This document shows positions 8,570-16,858 of a DNA stretch of 64,000 nt, one piece after another. The DNA lies in assembly GCF_900104815.1 (NCBI RefSeq), contig NZ_FNTD01000004.1, forward strand, positions 3,550,501 through 3,614,500. Reading direction: 5' to 3'. Made by a program: the position numbers and the translations under genes. Every line of letters begins with the position of its first letter. Positions within the stretch are counted from its first letter, which is position 1. The DNA is from Streptomyces misionensis. Its GTDB lineage: Bacteria; Actinomycetota; Actinomycetes; Streptomycetales; Streptomycetaceae. The notes below the pieces were generated by a model. That model searched no databases, was not told the origin of the DNA, and worked only from the letters and a program-made list of their open reading frames with translations.

Positions 8570-9043
8570 GTGCACGACATCAGCGCGTCTACCCGTAGCT
8601 TCCTCTCCGACCTGAGCAGCAGCACGGAAGAGCTGAAGCGCGAGATCGAAGCCGCTCGTCGTGAACGCGAGGAGATTGCCGCGCGGATCGCGACGCTCGA
8701 GATGCGTCTGGCGGAGAACACCGCGACTCTGCGCGCCATGCAGGCTTACGCCAGTGAGGCCGACGGGACACGCAACGACGAGGAGAAAGCCCGTACGGCT
8801 GCGTCCGCATCGGACCAGAGCAGCCTGACGATCGAGGAGTGCATCCTCCACGTTCTGTGCGGACGGGGAGGTCTGCTCCCGCTGGAGATCACGCGCAAGG
8901 CGGAGGCGATGGGCGTGACGAGTTCCGCCTCCAGCATCCGCGCCCGGCTGACCAAGCTGCACAAGGAAGGCACCGTGGTTCGCGACAGCCAGTCCCGGTA
9001 CTGGCTCGCTGCTGCGGGAACGGAGGCCACCAGGGACGGATAA
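8570..9043 (+). CDS. Coiled-coil plus winged-helix protein
   Basis: This 157-aa protein has two parts. Residues about 10-65 form a heptad-rich coiled coil (STEELKREIEAARREREEI). Residues about 88-150 look like a winged helix-turn-helix (ECILHVLCGRGG, SSIRARLTKLHKEGTVVRD, YWLAAA), resembling HARE-HTH/wHTH domains. The GTG start has GGGGGA upstream. It is probably a dimeric DNA-binding regulator or adaptor. It is the first of four genes reading towards tRNA-Arg, and an inverted repeat lies just upstream. Confidence 0.6.
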   Translation: MHDISASTRSFLSDLSSSTEELKREIEAARREREEIAARIATLEMRLAENTATLRAMQAYASEADGTRNDEEKARTAASASDQSSLTIEECILHVLCGRGGLLPLEITRKAEAMGVTSSASSIRARLTKLHKEGTVVRDSQSRYWLAAAGTEATRDG

Positions 9044-9220
9044 GGACTCACGCAAGCAGATCGGCCGCCGCAAGTGTCGAGCCCACGGCGGCCGTTGGCG
9101 CATCCCTGCAAATAAGGACTCACGCACCGGTGGCCAGCTTAGGCCATGCGGTCCGTTCAGCGTGAGCCCTTCCGGAAACCGCCGATCTCTTCGGCGACGA
9201 ACGGACCAAGGACCCACGAA

Positions 9221-10003
9221 ATGAAAGCCTCCTCGTCCGGCACGGCCGGACGCTCCCGCCACCGGGGCACCTCCCACTACGCCACGGCCGACACGGCGTC
9301 CAGCACGGGTGGCAAGACGGTCTCCTACCGCATGCCACCCGTCACCATCTCCGCCGACCGGCAGATGGATCTCCTCGCCGCCGCCGTCACCACCTGCGCG
9401 ACAGGGCGGTCCGCCGCCAAGATCCGCGACCTCGTCCGCGAGACTGGCCTCAACCGCGATGTCACTGCGTCCCTGCGTTTCCTGACTGACACCGGACTGC
9501 TGACCTCCGGCCCGGCCGGTTGGACCCCGACCGTTGCCGGGGCCCGCGTCGGCCGGACATGGCCCACCGACAGGGAAGCGACACGCACCCTGTTCGGGGA
9601 AGTCTGGCGCGACTCCTGGGTGTATCAGTTGCTGGTCGCCTCCGTCCCCGCGGAGACCTCGCTCAGCACCGAGGATGTCGCCAAGGCGATGCGGCCCTAC
9701 CCCACGTCCCGGCTGACCCCATGGGTCCACTTGGTGGACTGGCTGGAACTCGCCCGCTACATGGAGCGGGCCGACGATGGAACTCTGCGCCTGTCCAACA
9801 CTGTGGACAGGGACACCCGCCACTCACGTCCGAGCGACCCCGAACCGCCAGAGCCCAGCGCCGCCACCGAACCCGGTCCACAGCTCGGCCTGGTGCTGCC
9901 GTTGAGCATGAAACAGTTGGAACAGTTGAACGCGGAGGACTACGGCGCCGTCATGCGATCACTCGCCACGATCTACGACGTCCTGTCCCGCCAGCGGGCC
10001 TGA
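9221..10003 (+). CDS. Winged-helix DNA-binding protein (hypothetical)
   Basis: This 260-aa protein has a Ser/Thr/His-rich disordered N-terminus (about 1-45). It then has a helix-turn-helix-like block (AAKIRDLVRETGLNRDVTAS, RFLTDTGLL) and a second similar block near 150-210 (STEDVAKAMRP, WVHLVDWLELARYME). The C-terminus is Pro/Glu-rich and ends in a helix. I chose the ATG at 9221 because AAGGA lies 8 bases upstream; the longer frame from 9146 lacks a site. The family is unknown. It is followed by a hairpin and then the recombinase-like gene. A DNA-binding partner role is inference. Confidence 0.55.
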   Translation: MKASSSGTAGRSRHRGTSHYATADTASSTGGKTVSYRMPPVTISADRQMDLLAAAVTTCATGRSAAKIRDLVRETGLNRDVTASLRFLTDTGLLTSGPAGWTPTVAGARVGRTWPTDREATRTLFGEVWRDSWVYQLLVASVPAETSLSTEDVAKAMRPYPTSRLTPWVHLVDWLELARYMERADDGTLRLSNTVDRDTRHSRPSDPEPPEPSAATEPGPQLGLVLPLSMKQLEQLNAEDYGAVMRSLATIYDVLSRQRA

Positions 10004-10017
10004 CCACGGAGTTTTCG

Positions 10018-10039
10018 CGCCGGCGGCTGGCCGCCGGCG
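10018..10039 (+). terminator. Short GC hairpin
   Basis: CGCCGGCGGC pairs with GCCGCCGGCG around a 2-nt loop, 14 bases after the stop of the winged-helix gene. It may end or attenuate that transcript. Confidence 0.5.
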
Positions 10040-10124
10040 TCACCTCTTTGCGCGCCAGCGCTTGCACGGACGTCTTCACCTTTCCACAGTGGTGTGAACT
10101 TGCACCATCTTGGGGAGGTTCGCC

Positions 10125-11132
10125 ATGCCAGTGCCGCGCGCGCCACTACCTGACCGAGCCCTGCCCGACGACACCCGCACGCCCGCATGCCCCGCTGCGG
10201 ACACGACGTTGGAGCATGCCGTCGCGCAGGCCGTCACCCATTGGAACGAGATGACTTCCCAGGGACAGATGTCTCCCCAGACCCATCGAGCCTTCCAGCA
10301 ACTGCTGGAGCGATACGTGCGCTACAGCCAAAACCGCGGCGTAACCCTCCTCGCCGAGGCGACAGCCGACATCGCAGAGGACTTCGTCTACGCCCAGGGC
10401 CGCACCCGTCACGGCCGGATCGGCGATTGCGCCAACGCCACCCTCCACCAACGCCGCGCCGTGCTGCGCTCCTTCTACCGCACCCTGTACGACCTCGGCC
10501 TCAGCAAGGCTGACCCCACCCGCGGCATCTGCCTCCCCGAACGCACCCGCACCCGAGTCCGCCCCCTGGAGGAGGACGAGGCCATCGCTCTGCGCCAGGC
10601 CGCGGAGTACGTTACTAGGCCCAGCCGGCACGCAGCCGCAGCCGCCTTGGCGCTGTCCGGCGGACACACAGGGGAGATTGGTCACATCCGCGTCCGCGAC
10701 CTCGACGAACAGGCTGCCGTTGTCTGGATGCACGGCTCCACGCGAACTGACCCCCGCTGGTGCCCTCTCGATCCCTGGGCCCTGCGCGTCCTGAAGGCCA
10801 GGTCCGCCTTCGTCACCCGGCAGCAGTTGCGCGCCGAAGCAGCACCAGACGCCCGGCTCGCCGTCTCCTCGGCTCCGGCACCGGACGAACAGTTGCAGGC
10901 AAGGGCCTGCGTCGCCCTGGCCGATCTCCTCCGCCGAATCGGCCTGAATGCCGACCCGCACGTCAAGCCGGCCTCACTGACCGTGTACGCGGCGATGCGC
11001 CTCTACGCCGAGACCCGGAACATCGAGGACGTTGCCCGGCGGCTCGGGCTCCGCTCCCTCGACCGCGCCGCCGATCTGATCGGCCTCGACTGGACGACCC
11101 GTGGGCCGGAAGCGGGACCCGAGCATGCCTGA
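10125..11132 (+). CDS. Tyrosine-recombinase-like protein lacking the usual catalytic residues
   Basis: This 335-aa protein has the layout of a phage integrase/XerD. An N-terminal SAM-like core-binding domain (about 30-140: MSPQTHRAFQQLLERYVRYS, LRSFYRTLYDLGLSKADPTR) precedes a catalytic-like domain. The catalytic landmarks are altered. The box-I motif reads ALSGGHTGEIGHIRVRDL, with no Arg where TGLRxxEL has it. The HxxR region reads LTVYAAMRLY, and no terminal nucleophilic Tyr is visible. It is probably a DNA-binding relative rather than an active recombinase. The ATG at 10125 has GGGGAGG upstream. It overlaps the transposase-like gene by 8 bp, implying joint function. Confidence 0.65.
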   Translation: MPVPRAPLPDRALPDDTRTPACPAADTTLEHAVAQAVTHWNEMTSQGQMSPQTHRAFQQLLERYVRYSQNRGVTLLAEATADIAEDFVYAQGRTRHGRIGDCANATLHQRRAVLRSFYRTLYDLGLSKADPTRGICLPERTRTRVRPLEEDEAIALRQAAEYVTRPSRHAAAAALALSGGHTGEIGHIRVRDLDEQAAVVWMHGSTRTDPRWCPLDPWALRVLKARSAFVTRQQLRAEAAPDARLAVSSAPAPDEQLQARACVALADLLRRIGLNADPHVKPASLTVYAAMRLYAETRNIEDVARRLGLRSLDRAADLIGLDWTTRGPEAGPEHA

Positions 11133-12549
11133 TGACATCTTCCAGGACGCCCTCCCGCCGGCCCAGCGCACACCGCGCAAGCGTGCTTTCACCGAACGAG
11201 ACCGCCGCACGGTCCACGAGCGCCTCACCGACTGCGCCCACAACCCCGACCTGTATGACCTTGCCGAAGCTCTCCCGCCACCCGGCAGGGTCGGCCGGCG
11301 CCGCGCCTACCCCGATGTTGCGTTCCTGTTCTTCCTCGCCGCTCGCAGCGTCCTCGCCTCCGCGCGCCGCACCGCCGCACACCTAGAAGACCCTGAGATA
11401 TGGAAGATCTTCCGGGAAGGAGTACGCAGTGAACTCGGCGCCGAAGCCGCCCTGCTCCTCCCCGAGACCGGACCGACCCGCTCCCAGTGGCTGCACGCTC
11501 AGCGCCGCCTGCGGGACCACGCGGACGACCTGTGGGACCTGTACCGCATACTCGCACTGGACCAGGCACTTGAGCAGGGAATTTTCCCAAAAGACGAAAC
11601 TCGCTCTTGGAGCAACCCAGGGCGCCACCAGCTCATAGCCGCCGACGGAACGGTCCTCAAATCCCCAACCCTCGCCCGGGCCCACCGCAGCATTGACATG
11701 AGAACCGGAGAAATCCGCTACCACCGCATCGACCCCGCATCCACCCCACAGCGAGAGGGAGGTGGAAACGAAGCATACGGCCCCAAATACGTATTCTTCT
11801 CCGCACGGAAAGACGAAAACTATCTCTCCCAAGTCTTCCTTGACTCCCGCTACGTGCCCCATCAGCACCCAGGTGGGGAAGCCGCCATCGCCGTCGACGG
11901 CATCCTCGACATTATGGGCAGAGCCCCCGGATGTATGGGCGTCCTCTACGACGGCGCCTTCCAGGGCACCCACCGAGACGCCATCGCCCGGCGCGGCGGC
12001 CTCGTAATCAACAAACAGCACAAAGGAAACGAACCGCAATTCTACGAGACGCTCCGGCCGGGACGCTGCATTCATGAATTGTGGGCCGCTAACGGCCGTA
12101 TCGCGGAAAAGGTGTCCTTCGCCGACGGTACGACGGAACTGGTCCCGGTGCCAATCAGAAGACTGGAAAGACGAGGCACCCGCACCTACCGCTGGTACCA
12201 CGTCCTGGAAATCCCCTGCCGCCGTGGGTCCCATATCCGCCGCCTCGCCGTCGGCACCACCAGCCGTGCCGGTGAACGCCCGCCCGGCGAAAGCGACGAG
12301 GAACGCGGATTCCACCGCGCCGAGCACCTGATCCCCGAGTTCACCCGCACTCACCAACTCGTCTACCCCTACCGCAGCGACGCCGAGTCGGGTCACTCGC
12401 AACTCGACGCCTCACTGTGGAACGGGCGCCTGATCTCCTACGGCGTCGAGGCGCAGAAGCTACTCACCCTCGGCTTCGTCCTCGCCCAGAACTCAACCAG
12501 CCGCGCCCTCCACGACGAAGTGTCACCCTTGCTGAGCCCCACCGCCTGA
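11125..12549 (+). CDS. DDE-transposase-like protein (IS4-like fold)
   Basis: This 474-aa protein has an RNase H-fold signature. LIAADGTVLKSP gives the first Asp, GVLYDGAFQGTHRD the second, and a late YRSDAESGHSQLD supplies the Glu. An N-terminal helical region contains RRRAYPDVAFLFFLAARSVL and WLHAQRRLRDHADDLW. I see no terminal inverted repeats flanking the gene, and it overlaps a recombinase-like gene by 8 bp. It may therefore be a domesticated transposase or part of a composite element. The start at 11125 is favoured by the overlap and by GGAAGCGGGA upstream; 11101 is an alternative. Confidence 0.65.
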   Translation: MPDDIFQDALPPAQRTPRKRAFTERDRRTVHERLTDCAHNPDLYDLAEALPPPGRVGRRRAYPDVAFLFFLAARSVLASARRTAAHLEDPEIWKIFREGVRSELGAEAALLLPETGPTRSQWLHAQRRLRDHADDLWDLYRILALDQALEQGIFPKDETRSWSNPGRHQLIAADGTVLKSPTLARAHRSIDMRTGEIRYHRIDPASTPQREGGGNEAYGPKYVFFSARKDENYLSQVFLDSRYVPHQHPGGEAAIAVDGILDIMGRAPGCMGVLYDGAFQGTHRDAIARRGGLVINKQHKGNEPQFYETLRPGRCIHELWAANGRIAEKVSFADGTTELVPVPIRRLERRGTRTYRWYHVLEIPCRRGSHIRRLAVGTTSRAGERPPGESDEERGFHRAEHLIPEFTRTHQLVYPYRSDAESGHSQLDASLWNGRLISYGVEAQKLLTLGFVLAQNSTSRALHDEVSPLLSPTA

Positions 12550-12694
12550 CCACCCGACCACCAACCCGCCCACACCAGCACCCGCCCGAGCCTCGATCCG
12601 GTACCCTGTGGATCGAGCGCCCCGGCGGGCGCTGCGGCATGACACCAGGCCCAGCCTGCCACGCCGCAGCGGTCGCCCCCAGGACGCCCAGGGC

Positions 12695-12722
12695 TTGACA
12701 GACAGACCTGGTCAGGTGTGGT
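12695..12722 (+). promoter_or_regulatory. Candidate promoter of tRNA-Arg
   Basis: TTGACA (12695-12700) and TGTGGT (12717-12722), 16 bp apart, lie 37 bases before the mature tRNA. This fits a housekeeping (HrdB-type) promoter, inferred from pattern only. Confidence 0.5.
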
Positions 12723-12758
12723 CTCACCACATTCCGAGCAAGGTTTCAATCAAGCCCC

Positions 12759-12834
12759 GCCTTCGTAGCTCAGGGGATAGAGCACCGCTCTCCTAAAGCG
12801 GGTGTCGCAGGTTCGAATCCTGCCGGGGGCACCA
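12759..12834 (+). tRNA. tRNA-Arg (anticodon CCT)
   Basis: The 76-nt cloverleaf folds fully: acceptor GCCTTCG/CGGGGGC with two G-U pairs, D stem GCTC/GAGC, anticodon stem CCGCT/AGCGG, loop CTCCTAA with anticodon CCT at 12792-12794, and T arm GCAGG-TTCGAAT-CCTGC. The discriminator A and CCA are encoded. It reads AGG codons. It sits at the right border of the four-gene cluster; tRNA genes are common integration targets. Confidence 0.95.
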
Positions 12835-12838
12835 GCGC

Positions 12839-12872
12839 AAAGGCCCCGGACCGACCTTGGTCCGGAGCCTTT
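12839..12872 (+). terminator. Terminator of the tRNA gene
   Basis: AAAGGC-CCCGGACC pairs with GGTCCGG-A-GCCTTT around a short loop, starting 5 bases after CCA. Confidence 0.75.
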
Positions 12873-12953
12873 GGCATCTACCTCCGACAACAATGGGGTC
12901 GGTCACAGACGGCCTAAGCTGCATGGGTCGTCGATGTCCGCACATCAGCAAGA

Positions 12954-13253
12954 CTCACGATCAGGGACCGCCAGGGCGAACGGCACGTCGTTGTCATCAC
13001 GCCATCCAAGCGCCATGAAGTGGTCGCGTAGAGAAGCATCGGCTGCGGCCAGGGCCGCCCATGGGCCATCGCTGCTCTGCGCTCCACGAGACGGTCAGCA
13101 TCGCGCAAGCGCACTTCCTCGACGATGTCGTCGCGGCTCGCCTGGGTGTGGAGGGCAACCCATGGGGTGACCGCGTCTGGGCTGACGTCATCGAGCCGCA
13201 CCTGAGGTCCAGCGCTGAAGTCCGCCGCACCACAGGCGCACCAGACCGAAGCT
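12954..13253 (-). pseudogene. Decayed small gene
   Basis: On the minus strand one frame gives coding-like text (RDDIVEEVRLRDADRLVERR). A second frame continues it (ADASLRDHFMALGWRDDNDV, FALAVPDRES). The two join only through a frameshift near 13050. No intact start-to-stop frame contains both. The family is not recognised. Confidence 0.35.
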
Positions 13254-13298
13254 GACCGGCACGCGTTGCCTCTCACTGCCGCGTGAGAACCTCCGGCT

Positions 13299-13655
13299 AT
13301 GAGCTATGACTTGGCCGTGTGGGAGGGCGACCACCCGGTTGACGACAAGGACGCCAGGCGGACTTTCAGGGTCCTCTGTGACCGCTACGTCAACACGGAG
13401 GTAGAGCACCCGCCAACTGAACGCATAGCGGCCTACGTCGCTGCGCTCCTGGAGCGGTGGTGCGACTTGACTGAGGACGTGGACGAGACCTCCCCTTGGT
13501 CGACTGGACCCTTGATCGGAGAGGCCAGCGGCCCGTTCGTCTACTTCCCGATGCAGTGGAGCAGAGCCGAGGAGGCATCCGCCTATGCGGCGACCCTTGC
13601 GGACTCCATGGGGCTTGTCTGCTTCGACCCTCAACAGAACCGGCTCAGGCCGTGA
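13299..13655 (+). CDS. Small conserved hypothetical protein
   Basis: This 118-aa soluble protein begins MSYDLAVWEGDHPVDDKDA, a start I associate with a family of small Streptomyces proteins of unknown function. It is acidic, Trp-rich and has no signal peptide. The ATG is well placed, though no strong ribosome site is visible. The gene stands alone beyond the tRNA, in a region of small accessory genes. A toxin-immunity or orphan immunity role is a guess only. Confidence 0.6.
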   Translation: MSYDLAVWEGDHPVDDKDARRTFRVLCDRYVNTEVEHPPTERIAAYVAALLERWCDLTEDVDETSPWSTGPLIGEASGPFVYFPMQWSRAEEASAYAATLADSMGLVCFDPQQNRLRP

Positions 13656-13948
13656 AGCCGAGGAAGCGCCGCCGTCTCGACTTCCGTCTTGTTCGCCGCG
13701 TCCCCGGCCCTTCAGCCGAGACCCTCAAGCCATCCCCGCGTCAGTGACCAGCCAGCCAGAACACAGGTGACGCCCTGCACGTGGCCCAGTGGGGCACCAA
13801 CAGACTTGGGAAGCGCGCGCCTGCCCATGCCCATGCGAAAGAGGTTGTGCGCGGCCGGCGCTGGCAGGTTGCCTCCTGGCCATCGACAAAGCCCGACCGT
13901 CGGATAGGTCCCGGACGAATCTCCGGGCCGCCCCCGGACAGATCGGGG

Positions 13949-14473
13949 ATGCTGCCATTCCCTTCAGAGCTGGAACCCCCGGAAGCCGACCGCGCACTTG
14001 AGACCATAGGCGCAGGCACTGACAACGGGCCGCCATCGCCGTACTCGCTACTGCCATCCCTGGTCAGCGAAGACACGATCGGAGAGTGTGGGGGCATGCT
14101 GTTGCCGCTCGCCCATGGAAAGACCGAGCTCATCGAGGTCGTACGCATCACCGACCCCGTCAGACATCTCGGTTCGGAGGACCTGGCCGGCGACACTGCC
14201 GCGATCTGGGAGGGAGACCAAGCCCAGCAAGTCCTGTCCCTGATCGCCGACCTACCTGGAAGTGAGCTGTACCGCTGCTTCCTCCCGGGCTGGGGGATCC
14301 GGGCGCACAGCTCCACCGATCAGCTCTTCGAGATCGCCTTCTGCTTCCGCTGTCACGGTGCCCGTATCTGGGGGCCGGGTCTTCCTGTCGAACAACGAGG
14401 TCAGACCTTCGACGCAGAGAGCCCTGCCGCAGTGGAACTGCTCCACCTATTCCGTTCCTGTCTGCCGGACTGA
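13949..14473 (+). CDS. Hypothetical protein
   Basis: The protein has 174 aa from the ATG at 13949. A shorter start at 14096 (GGAGAGTGTGGGGGC before it) is equally possible and begins where the sequence becomes clearly protein-like (MLLPLAHGKTELIEVV). The rest (GDTAAIWEGDQAQQVLSL, LYRCFLPGWGIRAHSS, FCFRCHGARIWG) resembles small cytoplasmic Streptomyces proteins of unknown role. The C-x-x-C-H could bind metal. No operon partner is evident. Confidence 0.5.
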   Translation: MLPFPSELEPPEADRALETIGAGTDNGPPSPYSLLPSLVSEDTIGECGGMLLPLAHGKTELIEVVRITDPVRHLGSEDLAGDTAAIWEGDQAQQVLSLIADLPGSELYRCFLPGWGIRAHSSTDQLFEIAFCFRCHGARIWGPGLPVEQRGQTFDAESPAAVELLHLFRSCLPD

Positions 14474-14733
14474 GGTCTCAGCAGCGCACCTCATCCCACA
14501 GCAGATCGGCCACCCCCGCCATGCTGCCTGGCACCTCGACCCAGCGCACCGCCGTTCCCCTGCCCGAAAGCATAGGGGCCCCGGCATCATCCCAACGCTG
14601 CACCAACACAGTTGACAAGTGTGCAGGGCGACAGCTGCATACTCCCTCGCCGGTTGGCCGCAGTCCCCGTATGGTCACGCAGTCGGAACGAGTCACTGAA
14701 GCACGGCACGAGCGGGCCGGGATCAGGGGGACT

Positions 14734-14922
14734 GTGAGCAGGAGACGCTACGTGGCCCGGGGTGTGCCAGGTGGATATCGGATCTGGGACAACCGAGGAC
14801 GTCGATGGTGGGGTGATCTCTACGAGTTGTGTCCTGACGACCTCGTGACTGAACTCAACGGCCATGCGGACCAAGCCCGGATCACTGCCCTCATGAAGCG
14901 CTACAGGGCGCAGAGGCGATAG
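14734..14922 (+). CDS. Small basic hypothetical protein
   Basis: This 62-aa protein reads from a GTG preceded by GGGGG. The start MSRRRYVARGVPGGYRIWDN and the W-W-G-D-LYELCP core look folded and conserved. An ATG at 14671 in the same frame would add 21 residues of poorer composition. It is basic (Arg-rich ends). No family recognised. Confidence 0.45.
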   Translation: MSRRRYVARGVPGGYRIWDNRGRRWWGDLYELCPDDLVTELNGHADQARITALMKRYRAQRR

Positions 14923-15033
14923 GTGCCGTCGAAGTGGGGGCGACGCATACCCGCATCACAAGAGGGCCCGGCCGGCGTGGTTGGCAGCATTCCCGCAGGA
15001 CGAGGAGCGCGAGGGCGACCGGTAGCCGACCGC

Positions 15034-15609
15034 CTAACGCCGCGCATCCGGTGTCGTCGGGCGGGTGGATGCGCCGACGACGCCGTAGGCGCGGTCGGCG
15101 ATGGTGAACTCTCCCAGCGGGGTCATTCCGAAGCCGTCCACGTGGACCTTCCACGATGTCCGGTTGGCCAGTTCGATGAAGGCGACCATCACATCGGCTC
15201 GCCCCGAGGCTGCCTGGAGTGCCGTGTCGAACAGTCCCCGGGCCACTCCCTGCCCGCGGTAGTCGGTGGCGACCACCACGGGGCCGTAGAGCAGGAAGGG
15301 GGTGGAGCGGAGCGGGCGCCCCTGCCATTCCAGCGAGTCCTGCGCGGCCAGCAGTGCCCGGATCGGCGGGGGCGGGCTGGGCAGGTTCTCCGGGGAGGCC
15401 AGCCCGAGCAGGCCGGCCAGGCGTCCGCCGTCGTCCGCGACGAGCAGGCTGCCGTCCTCGGCCATCGAGCGCAGCGCGTCGGCATCGAGGCCCCCCTGTA
15501 CAAAGCCCTGCGTCTCCCGCTCTCGCTCCGTGAGGGCGTCATGGTGATGGGCCGCGAAGAGTTCGGCCATGGCCGGGGCATCGGCCGCAACGGCACGTCG
15601 GTAGTCCAT
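15034..15609 (-). CDS. GNAT-family N-acetyltransferase
   Basis: This 191-aa protein has the GNAT layout. DYRRAVAADAPAMAELFAAH is the first strand and helix. GPVVVATDYRGQGVARGLFD is motif A, with the acetyl-CoA loop YRGQGVARG. A substrate-side region FIELANRTSWKVHVDGFGM follows. It would transfer an acetyl group from acetyl-CoA to an unknown amine. Unusually, an extended middle segment (SPPPPIRALLAAQ) precedes motif A. It is a single gene at the left edge of the core chromosome, read towards the small hypothetical genes. Confidence 0.85.
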   Translation of the reverse strand: MDYRRAVAADAPAMAELFAAHHHDALTERERETQGFVQGGLDADALRSMAEDGSLLVADDGGRLAGLLGLASPENLPSPPPPIRALLAAQDSLEWQGRPLRSTPFLLYGPVVVATDYRGQGVARGLFDTALQAASGRADVMVAFIELANRTSWKVHVDGFGMTPLGEFTIADRAYGVVGASTRPTTPDARR

Positions 15610-15819
15610 GTCATCGATCCTGCCGGGTGCCGCGGCCCTTGCGCAGCCCCGGGCTCGCTCTACGGCGGCTCACGCGCGGGGTGCCGATCGATGAGCGGCC
15701 ACAACCGGCCGAAAGTACAAACGGCGGGCAGCGGGCAGCAGACGGTGCCGCTCGGGCCCGTTGTCCACAGGGGTGTGGACAACTTCGCGGAGTGTCGCCC
15801 GGCGGGCAGGCGGCGGTCG

Positions 15820-16698
15820 TCACTCGCGGCCGCGGACCACGGCGACCGGGCAGTGCGCGTGCTGGAGCAGGGCCTGGCTGACCGAGCCGAGCAGCAGGCC
15901 GCCGAAGCCGCCGCGGCCGCGCGCGCCGGCCACGACCAGCTGCGCGTCGCGGCTCGCCTCGATCAGCGCCGGGCGGATCCGGGACCGCACCAGGCGCTGT
16001 TCCACCGCGACCCGGGGGTAGCGCGTGCGCCACGGGGACAGGGTCTCGTCCAGCAGCCGCTGCTCCTCCTCGCGGAGCCGGTCGACGTCGACCACGATCC
16101 GCAGCTGGTCGTCCGGCCCCTCGGGCACCCGCTCGCTCCAGGCGTTCCACACGTGCAGGGCCAGCAGGTCCGCGCCGCGCACCGACGCCTCGGCGAAGGC
16201 GAACTCGACGGCGCGTTCGCCCGCCGGCGAGCCGTCCACCGCCAGCAACACCGGACCGGCCGGGTCCGGTCTGCCCCGCACCACCAGCACCGGGCAACGG
16301 CCGTAGGCGGCCAGATGTACGGCGGTGGAGCCGAGGAGCAGGCCGCCGAACCCGCCCAGCCCGCGGCTGCCCACCACGACGAGCGAGGCGGTACGGGACT
16401 CGATCTCCAGCACCACCACCGGTTCGCCGACGGTGACCTCTCGGTGGATGTCGGTGTCCGGCGCGATCCGGTGCGCCCGTAGTTCGGCCTCGACCAGCGT
16501 GCCGTCCACCAGCTCGCGCACCCCCGCCTCGGCCCGGTTCCAGGTCGGCCCACCGTGCGGGGGATGGATCGACGACCACCCGAAGGCATGCACCAGCCGC
16601 AGCCCGACCCCGCTCAGCGCCGCCTCGTGCGCCGCCGTCTCGACCGCCTCCAGGCTGGACGGTGAACCATCGACCCCCACGACGACCGGTTTCGCCAT
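15820..16698 (-). CDS. Tandem universal stress protein
   Basis: This 292-aa protein has two UspA domains (about 1-140 and 150-292). Each starts with a VGVDGSPSS/AVDGSPAGE strand-loop. Each ends with the ATP-binding glycine motif (GSRGLGGFGGLLLGSTAVHL; GARGRGGFGGLLLGSVSQAL), so nucleotide binding is likely for both. The start at 16698 has a perfect AGGAGG seven bases upstream; the frame is open much further but without a site. Such proteins in Streptomyces respond to stress or hypoxia. It is divergent from the following membrane-helix gene. Confidence 0.9.
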   Translation of the reverse strand: MAKPVVVGVDGSPSSLEAVETAAHEAALSGVGLRLVHAFGWSSIHPPHGGPTWNRAEAGVRELVDGTLVEAELRAHRIAPDTDIHREVTVGEPVVVLEIESRTASLVVVGSRGLGGFGGLLLGSTAVHLAAYGRCPVLVVRGRPDPAGPVLLAVDGSPAGERAVEFAFAEASVRGADLLALHVWNAWSERVPEGPDDQLRIVVDVDRLREEEQRLLDETLSPWRTRYPRVAVEQRLVRSRIRPALIEASRDAQLVVAGARGRGGFGGLLLGSVSQALLQHAHCPVAVVRGRE

Positions 16699-16858
16699 AC
16701 CGCGCCTCCTCACCATGTCGGCCCGACCGCATGGCACCAGTCCATCGTCCGGCACCGGGCCGCGCGGCGCAGCGGACCGGGGGCAGTGCCGAACACGGAC
16801 ACGCGCACCTTCCTCGCGGAGCGTGTTTGCCGCCCGCGCGAGCGGCAACGCGAAGTCC

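Noticed and set aside
12759..12834. Search for a second copy of the tRNA 3' end as an attachment site
   Set aside because: I saw no direct repeat of the T-arm or acceptor sequence elsewhere in the window, so integration by the tRNA route is not supported.
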